From CBDBCU01 sp965203435 (lineage in GTDB: Bacteria > Chloroflexota > Dehalococcoidia > Lucifugimonadales > UBA3495), in the NCBI GenBank assembly GCA_965203435.1, contig CBDBCU010000005.1, positions 410,578 through 474,577 on the forward strand: 64,000 nt of DNA, given 5' to 3'. The position numbers and the translations under genes are program-made. Shown one piece after another: positions 16,034 through 24,480 of the stretch (its first letter is position 1; every line of letters starts with the position of its first letter). The notes under the pieces are model-generated. The model saw nothing but the letters and a program-made list of their open reading frames with translations. It was not told where the DNA came from and did no database searches.

Positions 16034-16960
16034 ATGAGCGTAGCTATCGGATATGTGCCGGGGGCTTATGGCGAGGGCGGCGATGACCCGGATTTTCTGC
16101 GCCAATTGGTGGAACTGGGCGACCGCTACGGCTACGATTCGATCTGGCTCAGCGACCGCATCGTCAGCGACCGGTTCAGCCTGGAGCCGCTGATTGCCCT
16201 GGCGATGGTTGCCGCCTGGTCGGAGCGGCTGAAGTTCGGCACCAGCGTCCTGGCTCTGCCGTTGCGGAATCCGGTCGTCCTGGCCAAGCAGATTGCCACT
16301 CTGGATTTTCTATCCAAAGGCCGCTGCTTTCCGGCCGTGGGCCTGGGGCAGGAGGAGCCGGAGGAATATGAAGCCTGCGGCGTGCCTAAGGGCGACCGCA
16401 GCCGCCGCACCGACGAGGCCATTGCCCTGATGCGCCGCCTGTGGCAAGAGGATTCCGTTACCCACGAGGGCCAATTCTTTACCTGCCATCAGGTCAGCAT
16501 CACCCCCAAGCCGATTTTTCAGCCGTCGCCGCCGGTGTGGATTGGCGGCCGCAGTCCGGCGGCGGCCCGGCGGGTGGGCCGGGTCGGCGACGGCTGGCTG
16601 GTCTCCGGAGCCACCCCGGCCGAAATCCGCCGCGGCCGGGGAATCGTCTTTGCGACGGCGGAAAAATACGAGCGGGAAATTGAGGACGACCATATCGGGA
16701 TGCTGCTGGGCTACTACATTGACCCGGACGCCGACCGGGCCGCCGCCCGCAGCCGCCGCTATGTAACCCGCCACCGCCCGGACGCCGATTTTACCGAATA
16801 CAGCGCCCTGGGGGATGTAGATACCATTTGCCAGGTCATTCAGCACTACATTGACGCCGGGGCTTACAAGTTCGTAGCGCGTCCCCTGTGCGCCGGCGCG
16901 GAATCGGTCGATCAGCTGCACCGGCTGGGTGAGGAAATCCTGCCCCGCTTTCACCAGTGA
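16034..16960 (+). CDS. LLM-class flavin-dependent oxidoreductase (first of two)
   Basis: 308 residues from ATG 16034 with GGAGAGAGGG upstream. It has a luciferase-like TIM barrel: the N-terminal strand VAIGYVP, then DRYGYDSIWLSD, LKFGTSVLALPLRNPVVLAK, and GRCFPAVGLGQEEPEEYEACG. The PVWIGGRSPAAARR motif binds the cofactor phosphate in FMN- or F420-dependent members. SAR202-type bacteria carry many such paralogues, proposed to attack recalcitrant organic matter, so this enzyme may be a monooxygenase. The substrate is unknown. The second member at 60996 is only distantly similar. Confidence 0.9.
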   Translation: MSVAIGYVPGAYGEGGDDPDFLRQLVELGDRYGYDSIWLSDRIVSDRFSLEPLIALAMVAAWSERLKFGTSVLALPLRNPVVLAKQIATLDFLSKGRCFPAVGLGQEEPEEYEACGVPKGDRSRRTDEAIALMRRLWQEDSVTHEGQFFTCHQVSITPKPIFQPSPPVWIGGRSPAAARRVGRVGDGWLVSGATPAEIRRGRGIVFATAEKYEREIEDDHIGMLLGYYIDPDADRAAARSRRYVTRHRPDADFTEYSALGDVDTICQVIQHYIDAGAYKFVARPLCAGAESVDQLHRLGEEILPRFHQ

Positions 16961-17001
16961 GCGGGGGGATAAATAAAACCGTCCTTCCCTGCCCGCTCCC
17001 T

Positions 17002-17102
17002 ACCGTCATTCCCGCGTAAGCGGGAATCCCGCAGTGGCTAGCCAAGACTGCGGTATTATACGGCAGTACCGTCGGGATTCCCGCTTACGCGGGAATGACG
17101 GT
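17002..17102. repeat. R1 inverted repeat pair
   Basis: Complete R1 element of 101 bp between convergent genes, in the position where a bidirectional terminator might be expected. The hairpins may terminate transcription, but they lack T runs. Confidence 0.72.
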
Positions 17103-17139
17103 CGAGGGCGGCCGGGAGTTGGCAAGCCGGGCCGTCGAA

Positions 17140-18012
17140 CTATCCCCCTTGAATTGCCCCCTTGTACCAGTCCAAAATTTCGCTGCCGGTCATAAAGACC
17201 ACGCCCTCGAAACGGCTTAGGTAGTCAAAAATCTGGGCGTAATACTTGATGCGGTGGGCAGCCCCGGTGATGTAGGGATGGGTGGAAACGCACATTATCC
17301 GCGCGCTTTCCGCCCCCTCGGCGTACAGGGTGTCAAACTGGTCTTTGGCCCGCTCAAACAGCTCCGGAGAACGATGATGCTGCACCAGATAGACCGGAAT
17401 ATCGTTCAGCTCCACCGTGTAGGGAACGGAAATCAGGCTGCCGCTTTTGACCTTCAGCGGATAGGGCTGGTCGTCATTGCACCAGTCGCAGACATACTCG
17501 ATGCCCTCCTCCGCCAGAATGTCCGGCGTGTCAAAAGTTTCCGCCAGGCCCGGCCCCATCCAGCCCCGGGGCGCCGTCCCGCTGAACTCCCGAATAGTGT
17601 CAATGGTACGGCGGATGGCGGCCCGCTCGTCCGGCTCCTTGTTGATAACCCGCTGGATGTAGCTGTGGCCCAGCAGTTCCCACCCGGCGTCCAGGCTTTC
17701 CCGCACCAGTTGGGGGTAGCTGTGGCACACCGAGGCATTAAGGCTGACCGTAGCCCGGATGCCGCGTTCATCCAGTACCCGTTTCAGCCGCCAGTAGCCC
17801 ACCCGCAGGCCGTAGTCAAACCAGCCGAAGTTCGGCACATCCGGGATAACGGATACGCCCTGCGGCGTGGGCAGCACGGTGCGGGCCATCGGCTCGTTAA
17901 TATCCCACTCCTCGACATTGATGACCGGCCACACCGCCACCCGGGCGTTGCCGGGCAGCCGCAGCGGCGGCCGGTGAAAGATAGGCGAATAATCGGCGCG
18001 GGGATTAGCCAT
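17140..18012 (-). CDS. Polysaccharide deacetylase family protein (PuuE/allantoinase-like)
   Basis: 290 residues from ATG 18012 with GGAGGCATCC upstream. The NodB-like barrel is recognisable from VAVWPVINVEEWDINEP, GIRATVSLNASVCHSYPQLV, WELLGHSYIQR and GWMGPGLAETFDTPDILAE. These resemble the PuuE-type group of metal-independent or weak-metal deacetylases/allantoinases more than chitin deacetylases. THPYITG near the C-terminus supplies a conserved His. Substrates in this group include allantoin and N-acyl compounds. HicB follows downstream on the same strand after 43 bp upstream spacing. Confidence 0.82.
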   Translation of the reverse strand: MANPRADYSPIFHRPPLRLPGNARVAVWPVINVEEWDINEPMARTVLPTPQGVSVIPDVPNFGWFDYGLRVGYWRLKRVLDERGIRATVSLNASVCHSYPQLVRESLDAGWELLGHSYIQRVINKEPDERAAIRRTIDTIREFSGTAPRGWMGPGLAETFDTPDILAEEGIEYVCDWCNDDQPYPLKVKSGSLISVPYTVELNDIPVYLVQHHRSPELFERAKDQFDTLYAEGAESARIMCVSTHPYITGAAHRIKYYAQIFDYLSRFEGVVFMTGSEILDWYKGAIQGG

Positions 18013-18055
18013 AAGGATGCCTCCAAGGATTCCTGATTTGCGCCGGCCGGCAAAC

Positions 18056-18307
18056 CTAATCCGCCGCCCCGGCCGGCAGTCGCGCCGGCATTTCGACTTT
18101 CACGAACTCCGGCGTCTCTTGGGGAGCGGCGGAATCCATTTCCTCCGCGCCGTCCAGATAGGTCTCGATCGCCGCTTTGATGTTGTCCAGGAGTTCCGGC
18201 TTGCTTTCCCCCTGGCTGAAACAGCCGGGCAGTTCCGCAACTTCGGCCCAATAGCCGCCCTCCTCAGCTTTCCAAACGATGGCGGTGTAGGTGATGGTCG
18301 ACGGCAT
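18056..18307 (-). CDS. HicB-like protein without a visible HicA
   Basis: 83 residues from ATG 18307 with GGAGGGAGGCG upstream. YTAIVWKAEEGGYWAEVAELPGCFSQGES, read in parts, is the HicB partial RNase-H-like fold, and ELLDNIKAAIETYL is its typical helix. No DNA-binding tail (HTH or RHH) is present; the C-terminus is short and Pro/Ala-rich. No HicA-sized gene lies within 250 bp on either side, so it is an orphan antitoxin or a UPF0150-type protein with another role. Confidence 0.8.
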   Translation of the reverse strand: MPSTITYTAIVWKAEEGGYWAEVAELPGCFSQGESKPELLDNIKAAIETYLDGAEEMDSAAPQETPEFVKVEMPARLPAGAAD

Positions 18308-18597
18308 AACGCCTCCCTCCTCGATGTTATGGCGGTTGGGAAAATCTATTCAGGATGATAACACGGTTGGCATATTTAGGCAATCCTTTGAGCAATGCCG
18401 TTTCCGTTCTGTTGAGGGGTATTTGGCTTTGCCCTTTCCGGCAATTGACCCCACCCCCGCTACCCCCTACAATGCCCCTGTTCCCTTTCCCGGCCGCGGC
18501 GGACGGGGCCGCGCGGCCGCTTGGCGCGGCGGCGTTGCGCCGGTCTTGCGGCGGGCAGGCAGTTCAGGCAGCATTAAGTAAGGAGGCAGGCAATCTT

Positions 18598-19551
18598 ATG
18601 GAAACGATTGGGTTTATCGGCTTGGGCAATATGGGCGGCGGAATGTCCCTGAACCTGCAAAAAGCCGGCTATCCCCTGGCGGTCTATGACCTGCGGGAGG
18701 AAGCGGCCTTGCCCCTGCTGGAGGGCGGGGCGCGCCTGGCGAACACCCCCGCCGAAGTAGCGGCCCTCAGCGACATTACCTTTACTTCCCTGCCCGGCCC
18801 CAAGGAAGTGGAATCGGTAGCCCTGGGCCCCGGCGGCGTGCTGGAGGGCATCCGCCCCGGCAGCGTCTATGTGGATTTGTCCTCCAGCCGGCCCACTCTA
18901 ATCCGGGAAATTGAACCCCAATTCCGGCGCAAGGGGGCTTATGTGCTGGACGCCCCGGTCAGCGGCGGCAAGAGCGGCGCCGCCAGCGGCAACCTGGCGG
19001 TGATGGTCGGCGGCGACCGGGAAATCTATGACCGCATCAAGCCGGCCCTGGATGCCTTTGGCGACAAGGTCTTTTACGCCGGGGAAATCGGCGCCGGCTC
19101 CGTTTGCAAACTGGTGCATAATATGGTGGGCCACAGCGTCCGCCAGGCCATCGCCGAGGGATTGACTCTGGGCGTCAAGGCCGGCGTGGCTCCGGAAGCC
19201 CTGTGGGAAGGGATGCGCCGGGGTTCCCTGGGTCGGATGCGGATTCTCCACGAGGGCCTGGTGCGGACGATGTTCCGCGGCGAGTTCGATCCGGCCAGCT
19301 TTGCCCTGGAACTGGCCCATAAGGATATTGCCCTGGCGACCGAACTGGCCCGGGAGTTCAATGTGCCAATGCCTATGGCCGCCCTGGCCGAACAGGTAGC
19401 GATGCAAGCCCTCAATCGCGGCTGGAAAGACCGGGACAGCAGCGTAACCGTGCTGCTGCAAGAGGAACAGGCCGGAGTGGAAGTCCGCGCCCCCCATATC
19501 GACCCGGCCCAATCGGCCCGGTTCATCACCACCCACCCGGAGGAGGACTGA
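18598..19551 (+). CDS. 3-hydroxyisobutyrate dehydrogenase-family NAD(P) oxidoreductase
   Basis: 317 residues from ATG 18598, with AAGGAGG upstream; an upstream in-frame extension is repeat-rich and unsupported. The Rossmann motif GLGNMG is at 8-13. The substrate loop APVSGGKSGA is at about 119-128, and the catalytic Lys is in SVCKLVHNM at about 171. Together these define the beta-hydroxyacid dehydrogenase family (MmsB, GarR, GlxR types). It oxidises a 3-hydroxyacid such as 3-hydroxyisobutyrate or tartronate semialdehyde; the exact substrate is open. The EamA transporter starts at the very next base, so the two form an operon. Confidence 0.92.
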   Translation: METIGFIGLGNMGGGMSLNLQKAGYPLAVYDLREEAALPLLEGGARLANTPAEVAALSDITFTSLPGPKEVESVALGPGGVLEGIRPGSVYVDLSSSRPTLIREIEPQFRRKGAYVLDAPVSGGKSGAASGNLAVMVGGDREIYDRIKPALDAFGDKVFYAGEIGAGSVCKLVHNMVGHSVRQAIAEGLTLGVKAGVAPEALWEGMRRGSLGRMRILHEGLVRTMFRGEFDPASFALELAHKDIALATELAREFNVPMPMAALAEQVAMQALNRGWKDRDSSVTVLLQEEQAGVEVRAPHIDPAQSARFITTHPEED

Positions 19552-20460
19552 TTGAGCCTGCTTTACCTGTGGGTGGCCCTGACCAGCGCCGGCCTGCTGG
19601 GAATGGTAACGGTGCTGGACAAGCGCTTGGCCTCCTACAATATGCCCAGCCTGCCGGCCTTTTACGCCGGAGTTTCGGTGTCCCTGCTGACCTATGGCAG
19701 CCTGGCCGTCGCCCTGACCGGCATTCCGGCCGGGGCCGCCCCCGGCGATTTGCTGCTGGGCGTAGCCTCCGGCCTGTGCTGGGGCGGCGCCCTGGCCCTG
19801 ATGTTCTGGGGCTATAAACTCGAGGAAGTTTCCCGCTGTTCCGCCGTCATCCACACCTTTCCGGTCTTCGTCGCCCTGATGGGCGTCGCCTTTCTGGGGG
19901 AAACCCTGTCCCTCGGGCAGTGGGCCGGCATCGGACTGGTCGTCGTGGGCGCCTTTCTCATATCGGTATGGGGTTCCCGCGGCGGCGTCCGGATCCGCTT
20001 TAACCGCGCCTTGCCCATCCTGCTGGGGGCCAGCCTGCTGACCGCCCTGGGCATCGTACTGGGCAAAGAGGCCCTGGATGAACTGCCGGTTTGGCTGGTG
20101 TTCGGGATGCGGAACTTCGGGATGGGCCTGGTTTTTGCCTGCTTGTGGCGGCCGCGGGCCTGGCGGCAATTGGCGACTTCCCTGCGCGACTGGCGCACCG
20201 CCCTGCTGCTATTTCTGGCCGAGTTTGCCCTGGCCCCCTTTGCGGTATGGCTGAATGTAGCCGCCATCAGCCTGGGGCCGGTGTCGTTGGTGGCTACGGC
20301 CACGGCCACCCGCCCCCTGTTCGTTTTCCTGTTCAGCGCCCTATGCAGCACCCGCCTGTTCCCCCTGCTGGAGGAGCCGCTGGAACTGCATACGCTCACG
20401 GTAAAACTGGCCGCCATCGGAATGGTATTGGGGGGCATTGCGGCCTTGACGCTGCTGTAA
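19552..20460 (+). CDS. EamA/DMT-family transporter
   Basis: 302 residues from TTG 19552, abutting the TGA of the dehydrogenase gene (GGAGGAC just upstream serves as ribosome site). Ten hydrophobic helices are arranged as two EamA repeats. The first half ends with VFVALMGVAFLGETLSLGQW and GIGLVVVGAFLI. The conserved Glu in FLGETL and the VVxGxxL pattern are family signatures. It probably exports or imports a small metabolite. Coupling with a beta-hydroxyacid dehydrogenase suggests an organic acid, which is inference. Confidence 0.88.
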   Translation: MSLLYLWVALTSAGLLGMVTVLDKRLASYNMPSLPAFYAGVSVSLLTYGSLAVALTGIPAGAAPGDLLLGVASGLCWGGALALMFWGYKLEEVSRCSAVIHTFPVFVALMGVAFLGETLSLGQWAGIGLVVVGAFLISVWGSRGGVRIRFNRALPILLGASLLTALGIVLGKEALDELPVWLVFGMRNFGMGLVFACLWRPRAWRQLATSLRDWRTALLLFLAEFALAPFAVWLNVAAISLGPVSLVATATATRPLFVFLFSALCSTRLFPLLEEPLELHTLTVKLAAIGMVLGGIAALTLL

Positions 20461-20519
20461 GGGGGGGCGGCGGTGTAATTCCGCTCACCCTGAACTTGTT
20501 GAAGGATGAACGGAAATGG

Positions 20520-20566
20520 GTATATAATAAACTCAAGACTTGAGCCAAACCATACCAGCGGCAACT
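20520..20566 (+). repeat. Direct repeat DR-a beside the SBP gene, with palindrome CTCAAGACTTGAG
   Basis: The sequence begins GTATATAATAAACTCAAGAC and continues CCAGCGGCAAC. It recurs at 22338-22384 in the same orientation with few mismatches. It contains a 13-bp perfect palindrome (20532-20544) right after a TATAAT. An R2 copy lies immediately upstream and could supply a -35 (TTGAAG, spacer 18). Confidence 0.65.
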
Positions 20567-20612
20567 TCCGCATGGCCGCCACCATAACCCCTTTGCCCGG
20601 TTTGCCTTGGCT

Positions 20613-22259
20613 CTACTTATGGTCAAGCCAGACATAGCGGAGTTTGGGAATAGTCATCGGCAGCAGCAGGTAATCCTGGACATAGGGTTTGGTCAGGAAC
20701 CACCAATCCACATTGTTCCACAACAGCACCCAGGGGACATCGTCCAGAATCATCTGCTCAATTTCCTGATACAGCGCAAAGCGGGATTCCTGGTCGCGCA
20801 GTATCCGGGCTTGCTCCAGCCGGGCGTCCACTTGTAGATTACTGTAGTTGGAACGATTGTCATCGCTTTCACTGTGGAACAGCAAATCCAGAAAATTCTG
20901 CGGGTCCGGGTAGTCCGCCCCCCAAGCCAAAGAATACATCTGCAACCGATGGTCGTTCACCTCCCGCAGAAAGTCGGCCCATTCGGTTTGCCGGATTTCC
21001 ACCTCGATACCCAATTCCCATTCCCAGGAATTGACGATTTCCTCCAGCCCCTGTGGAATAGCCGCGCCGGGAGTGCCGGTAATGTCTAAGGTCAGCTGGG
21101 GCAGGTTAGCCGGGTCGTTGCCGTACTTGGATTGAGCCAGCAACTGCCGGGCCAAAGTCGGGTTGTAAGGATAGGGATTCAAATCCCGGTTGTAGGCCGG
21201 AAAGCCGGGCGGGAGGATGCTGTTAGCCGGGCGCACCGCACCTTCGTAGGCAACTTCGGCAATCTTGTTCCGGTCAATTGCCAAGTTCAGGGCCTTGCGG
21301 AAATTCTTATCATCCAACGGCGGTTGGGCCTCGTTCAGCCCGATATAGCTGACGTTGAACCAAGGCGGATAGGGTTTGACCTCCCGGAACAGGGGTCCGT
21401 TCGGGTCAAGGGCCCGTCCCAAGTTATCCAACCCTATGCCGGCTACATCAATTTCACTGCTCTCGTAGAGAGCCATCGACTCCTCCCCAACCATCGACTC
21501 CTCCCCGGTGAGAATCATTTCCACTTCATCCAAGTGGGGCGGGCCAAGATGATAGTATTCGTTGCGGGCCAGACGCAACACTTTGCCGCTCTGGTATTCG
21601 CCCAAGCGGAAAGGCCCGGTGCCGTTGGGTTCTCGAGTCCAATGCCGGCTGCTATCCACATTATCCCGGTCGAGGACAAAGCCGGTGGGATAGGTCAGCT
21701 TGGACAGGAAATAGGCTTTGGGGTCGTCTATGGTGAACTCCACAGTCCGGTCGTCAATGACCCGGACGCCGGAAACTTCCCCGCTTTCACTGGAAAGTTT
21801 GTTAGCGACGCCGACCACATCTCCCAAATACTGGTCAACTACCGGAGAACGGGTATCCGGGTCGGCCACCCGTTCCATTGACCATTTTACATCCCAAGCG
21901 CCGACCAGATTGCCATCGTGAAAGCGAGCATCCGGGCGCAGATGGAAAGTATAGACGGTGCCGTCGTCGTTCAACTCCCACCGTTCCGCCAAATCCGGAG
22001 CGACCGAAAAGCTAAAGGGGTCGATGGTAACTAATCCCCCGAACACCTCACTTACCATCTGCCGGGAGCGGACACCCACCGCCAAATGAGGGTCCAAAGT
22101 CGTCGGGTCAGTAAAGAGCAAACGCAGGATGCCACCATCAGTAGCAGTGCCTTTGCCGCTGTTGGCGGAACGGACACCTTCCGGCTGCTGACAACCGACC
22201 ATCCCGGCTAAGGCCAGTGCCAGCAAGCCGACCAATATAAACCCGTTGCGCCGTGGCAT
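20613..22259 (-). CDS. Peptide-type ABC substrate-binding lipoprotein, second copy
   Basis: 548 residues from ATG 22259. The signal peptide ends GMVGC (Cys23). Family-5 motifs are present: LFTDPTTLDPHLAVG, ERWELNDDGTVYTFHLRPDA, RKALNLAIDRNKIAEVAY, and WADFLREVNDHRLQMYSLAW. It has no VEKEV linker, unlike the 3490-5361 protein, so it is a different subfamily (DppA/OppA-like). No permease genes are nearby. It lies between the two direct repeats at 20520 and 22338. A tandem MVGEES duplication occurs near residue 255. Confidence 0.9.
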   Translation of the reverse strand: MPRRNGFILVGLLALALAGMVGCQQPEGVRSANSGKGTATDGGILRLLFTDPTTLDPHLAVGVRSRQMVSEVFGGLVTIDPFSFSVAPDLAERWELNDDGTVYTFHLRPDARFHDGNLVGAWDVKWSMERVADPDTRSPVVDQYLGDVVGVANKLSSESGEVSGVRVIDDRTVEFTIDDPKAYFLSKLTYPTGFVLDRDNVDSSRHWTREPNGTGPFRLGEYQSGKVLRLARNEYYHLGPPHLDEVEMILTGEESMVGEESMALYESSEIDVAGIGLDNLGRALDPNGPLFREVKPYPPWFNVSYIGLNEAQPPLDDKNFRKALNLAIDRNKIAEVAYEGAVRPANSILPPGFPAYNRDLNPYPYNPTLARQLLAQSKYGNDPANLPQLTLDITGTPGAAIPQGLEEIVNSWEWELGIEVEIRQTEWADFLREVNDHRLQMYSLAWGADYPDPQNFLDLLFHSESDDNRSNYSNLQVDARLEQARILRDQESRFALYQEIEQMILDDVPWVLLWNNVDWWFLTKPYVQDYLLLPMTIPKLRYVWLDHK

Positions 22260-22337
22260 AATTAACCCGCTCCTACCGGCGAAAGTGCAACTGAATCCCG
22301 TTCATCCGGCAACGCTGTTCAGGAGGAACGGAAAAGA

Positions 22338-22384
22338 GTATATACTAAACTCAAGACTTGATGCAAACCCGCCAGCGGCAACAG
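22338..22384 (+). repeat. Direct repeat DR-b upstream of the methylase
   Basis: Second copy of DR-a (GTATATACTAAACTCAAGAC ... CCAGCGGCAAC) with one mismatch in the palindrome, 1.8 kb away. It sits 31 bp before the 22415 ATG with TATACT at 22341, so it could serve as a promoter/operator for the methylase. Confidence 0.62.
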
Positions 22385-22414
22385 GTCCAAGCGGTTTAAG
22401 GGAAAGATAAAGCT

Positions 22415-23260
22415 ATGCCCGCGCGGTTAGACCCGTTCTATACCAACCCGGATTTGGCCCGGCAGTATGCCGACCGGGTGATTGCCGCCTATGGCGCGGC
22501 GGTGGATTGCTTTGTGGAGCCGGCGGCCGGCCAGGGCGCTTTTGTCCATCCCCTGCGGCAAGCCGGAAAGCCGGTTATCGCCCTGGATCTTATCCCCCAA
22601 GGCGCGGATATTCGGCAAGGCGATTTTCTGAAAGAGGACTTGTGGCCGGCCGCCGGCAAAATCGCCGTGGTGGGCAATCCCCCCTTTGGCAAAAACTCCT
22701 CTTTGGCCGTCAAGTTCTTTAACCGGGCGGCGGCACGGGCCGACCTGATCGCTTTCATCCTGCCGCGCACCTTTCGGAAACATTCCATCCACCGCCGGCT
22801 GAATCCTTATTTTGCCTTGAAAGTGGATGAGGATGTGCCGGATTATGCCTTTGTCAAGGAGGGCAAGCCCTACGATGTGCCGTGCGCCTGGCAAGTCTGG
22901 GAATATCAGCAGCAGCCCCGGCCCGTGGCGGCTACGCCGGAGGTGTCCCACATTATCCGCTATGTGACGGATCCCCAGGACAGCGATTTTGCGATGCGCC
23001 GGGTCGGATTTTACGCCGGGCAGGTCAAAGCGCCGCCGGAATGGGATTTGCAAAGCCTGTCCCCCAGCGCCCACTACTTTATCCAAAGCGTCCGGCCCGA
23101 CGCCCCAGAGCTATTGCGGGGCATTGATTGGCGCGCCCTGTGCCAAGCCACCGCCGGCTCCCGTTCCCTGTCCAAGCACGAAATAGCCGTTAAACTGGCG
23201 GCGGCGGAAACGGATTCAAACATGGATAGACAGGATAAACAGGATTATGTGTCTGTATAG
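22415..23260 (+). CDS. Adenine-specific DNA methyltransferase-like protein
   Basis: 281 residues from ATG 22415. Motif I is CFVEPAAGQGAFVHPL (SAM binding, about residues 32-47). Motif IV is VGNPPFGKNS (about 87-96), the NPPF form of N6-adenine or related amino-methylases. FILPRTFRKHSIHRRL is also typical. No specificity domain or nuclease partner is adjacent. The last 13 residues (NMDRQDKQDYVSV) are encoded by an R3 repeat inserted at the 3' end, so the native C-terminus has been replaced. It could be an orphan methylase or a restriction remnant. Confidence 0.85.
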   Translation: MPARLDPFYTNPDLARQYADRVIAAYGAAVDCFVEPAAGQGAFVHPLRQAGKPVIALDLIPQGADIRQGDFLKEDLWPAAGKIAVVGNPPFGKNSSLAVKFFNRAAARADLIAFILPRTFRKHSIHRRLNPYFALKVDEDVPDYAFVKEGKPYDVPCAWQVWEYQQQPRPVAATPEVSHIIRYVTDPQDSDFAMRRVGFYAGQVKAPPEWDLQSLSPSAHYFIQSVRPDAPELLRGIDWRALCQATAGSRSLSKHEIAVKLAAAETDSNMDRQDKQDYVSV

Positions 23261-23328
23261 AACGGTTTTGGCGGTCAACAACCGTTCCCAGCAGATATAA
23301 GAATCCTGTCTATCCTGTCTATCCATGT
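23220..23328. repeat. R3 inverted-repeat element overlapping the methylase 3' end
   Basis: Arms ACATGGATAGACAGGATAAA... (23220-23246) and the reverse complement at 23302-23328, 27 bp with one mismatch. Related elements are at 60111-60238 and 60815-60927, with a partial one at 58127. The left arm supplies the final codons and stop of the methylase gene. Confidence 0.75.
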
Positions 23329-23353
23329 TAATTAAAATTGCCCCGAAAACCGG

Positions 23354-23382
23354 TTGACAGACCCCGCAACCGGGTTTATACT
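23354..23382 (+). promoter_or_regulatory. Strong sigma-70-like promoter for the G10-tract gene
   Basis: TTGACA (23354-23359), a 17-bp spacer and TATACT (23377-23382), 45 bp before the ATG at 23428. This is one of the best promoter matches in the window. Confidence 0.7.
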
Positions 23383-23427
23383 GGTCAGCAGTCCCAGACC
23401 CCTAACCTTAGCCGAGAGGAAATTGCC

Positions 23428-24337
23428 ATGTCCCTACGCAATGCAGTGGTCGCCCTTGCCTTTCTAATGGCGTTTTTCGCAGGGGGGGGGGTATCCATCG
23501 GCCCAAGCCCGGGCCATCCCCTGGGACTGTTCCGACTGGCAAGCCTTTGCCCACGCCGACCGGACGACCGCTATCCTGGAATCCCTGGCCGAAAACCGGG
23601 GCAAGACCCTCTACTGCGGCGTCGACCAGTCGGATACTTTCAGCAAGGCCGAAACCTGGGCCGCCGGCAAAGACCGCAATGAACGGGATGACACCATCTA
23701 TTCCGGGGAACGCGGCATTTTCCGGGGTTTCATCGCGGCGCAAGAGGGCTGGCTGACCGACGGGGAATCCGGCGTTACCGGGGTCAGCATTGACCGCATC
23801 TTTGAGTTTCCCCGGGAGGAGCGGCGGCGCACTAAGCGGGTCAAGCGGCTTAACATCAGCAGTCAATCGGACCGCGCCGTTAAAGAGTCCTGCTACAACG
23901 CCGCCACGAACCCCGGCGACCTGCTATGTTCGGCGATGGGCGCTGTGGGCTCCTCTACCGGGCAAGACGGCGCGGAACTAAGCGCCCGGAACAATCAGCT
24001 CGGCGTCGCCAGTGGCACTGCCAACTGGGGCTTTGGCACCGCGCGTATCGATTGGGAGGCCCACCGCGCCGACGCCTGGCAAGAACTGGCGGATACCGTG
24101 GCCGCCGCGGCTTGTCGGAAACGGGGATCCCGGTTCGTCAGCGCCGTTTTCGGCCCCGGCCACGACAACCGCAAAGGAACCGGCGCGTGGCAACAGGGGG
24201 ACAACCTGGGCTGGTTTTACACCGAAAATCAGTGGACTGAGCTCGGGAATCCGGGAGCTGGACACGCCTACCAAGCCTGGCAAAGCCGTACTTGGACGGC
24301 CACCTGCAAGAAAACCGTCCGCCGCACCCGGAAGTAG
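23428..24337 (+). pseudogene. Secreted constant-N/variable-C protein, out of frame at a G10 tract
   Basis: ATG 23428, after a consensus promoter and GAGAGGAAATTGCC, starts a signal-like segment SLRNAVVALAFLMAFFAG. The G10 run at 23482-23491 then shifts the frame. With nine Gs the reading becomes AGGGYPSAQARAIPWDCSDW and stays open for about 300 residues to 24337, closely matching the intact paralogue at 28703 through the block WDCSDWQAFAH ... RIFEFPRE. After that the two proteins differ completely: this one has four or more Cys (CYNAAT, LLCSAMG, ACRKRG, TCKKTV). Function unknown. Phase-variable gene, pseudogene or tract-length error are the options. Confidence 0.75.
23482..23491 (+). repeat. 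Poly-G tract of 10 that breaks the secreted-protein frame
   Basis: Ten G residues directly after the signal sequence of the 23428 gene. Lengths of 9 or 12 would restore the frame shown by homology with 28703-29644. Confidence 0.8.
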
Positions 24338-24480
24338 GGCGGCGTAATCGGGCGGTTGCCCTTTAGGAAACCCCTTTGCCGCCATTCCCCGCTTACGCGG
24401 GAAGGACGGTAGAGGAGTCACCGGAATCTCCATCCGCTCATCCTGAACCGGTTGCCGGAGGAACGGCGGCGCGGGCCGCC

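Noticed and set aside
18308..18597. Search for a HicA toxin next to HicB
   Set aside because: No small basic double-stranded-RNA-binding-like ORF on either strand; region is promoter or simple sequence.
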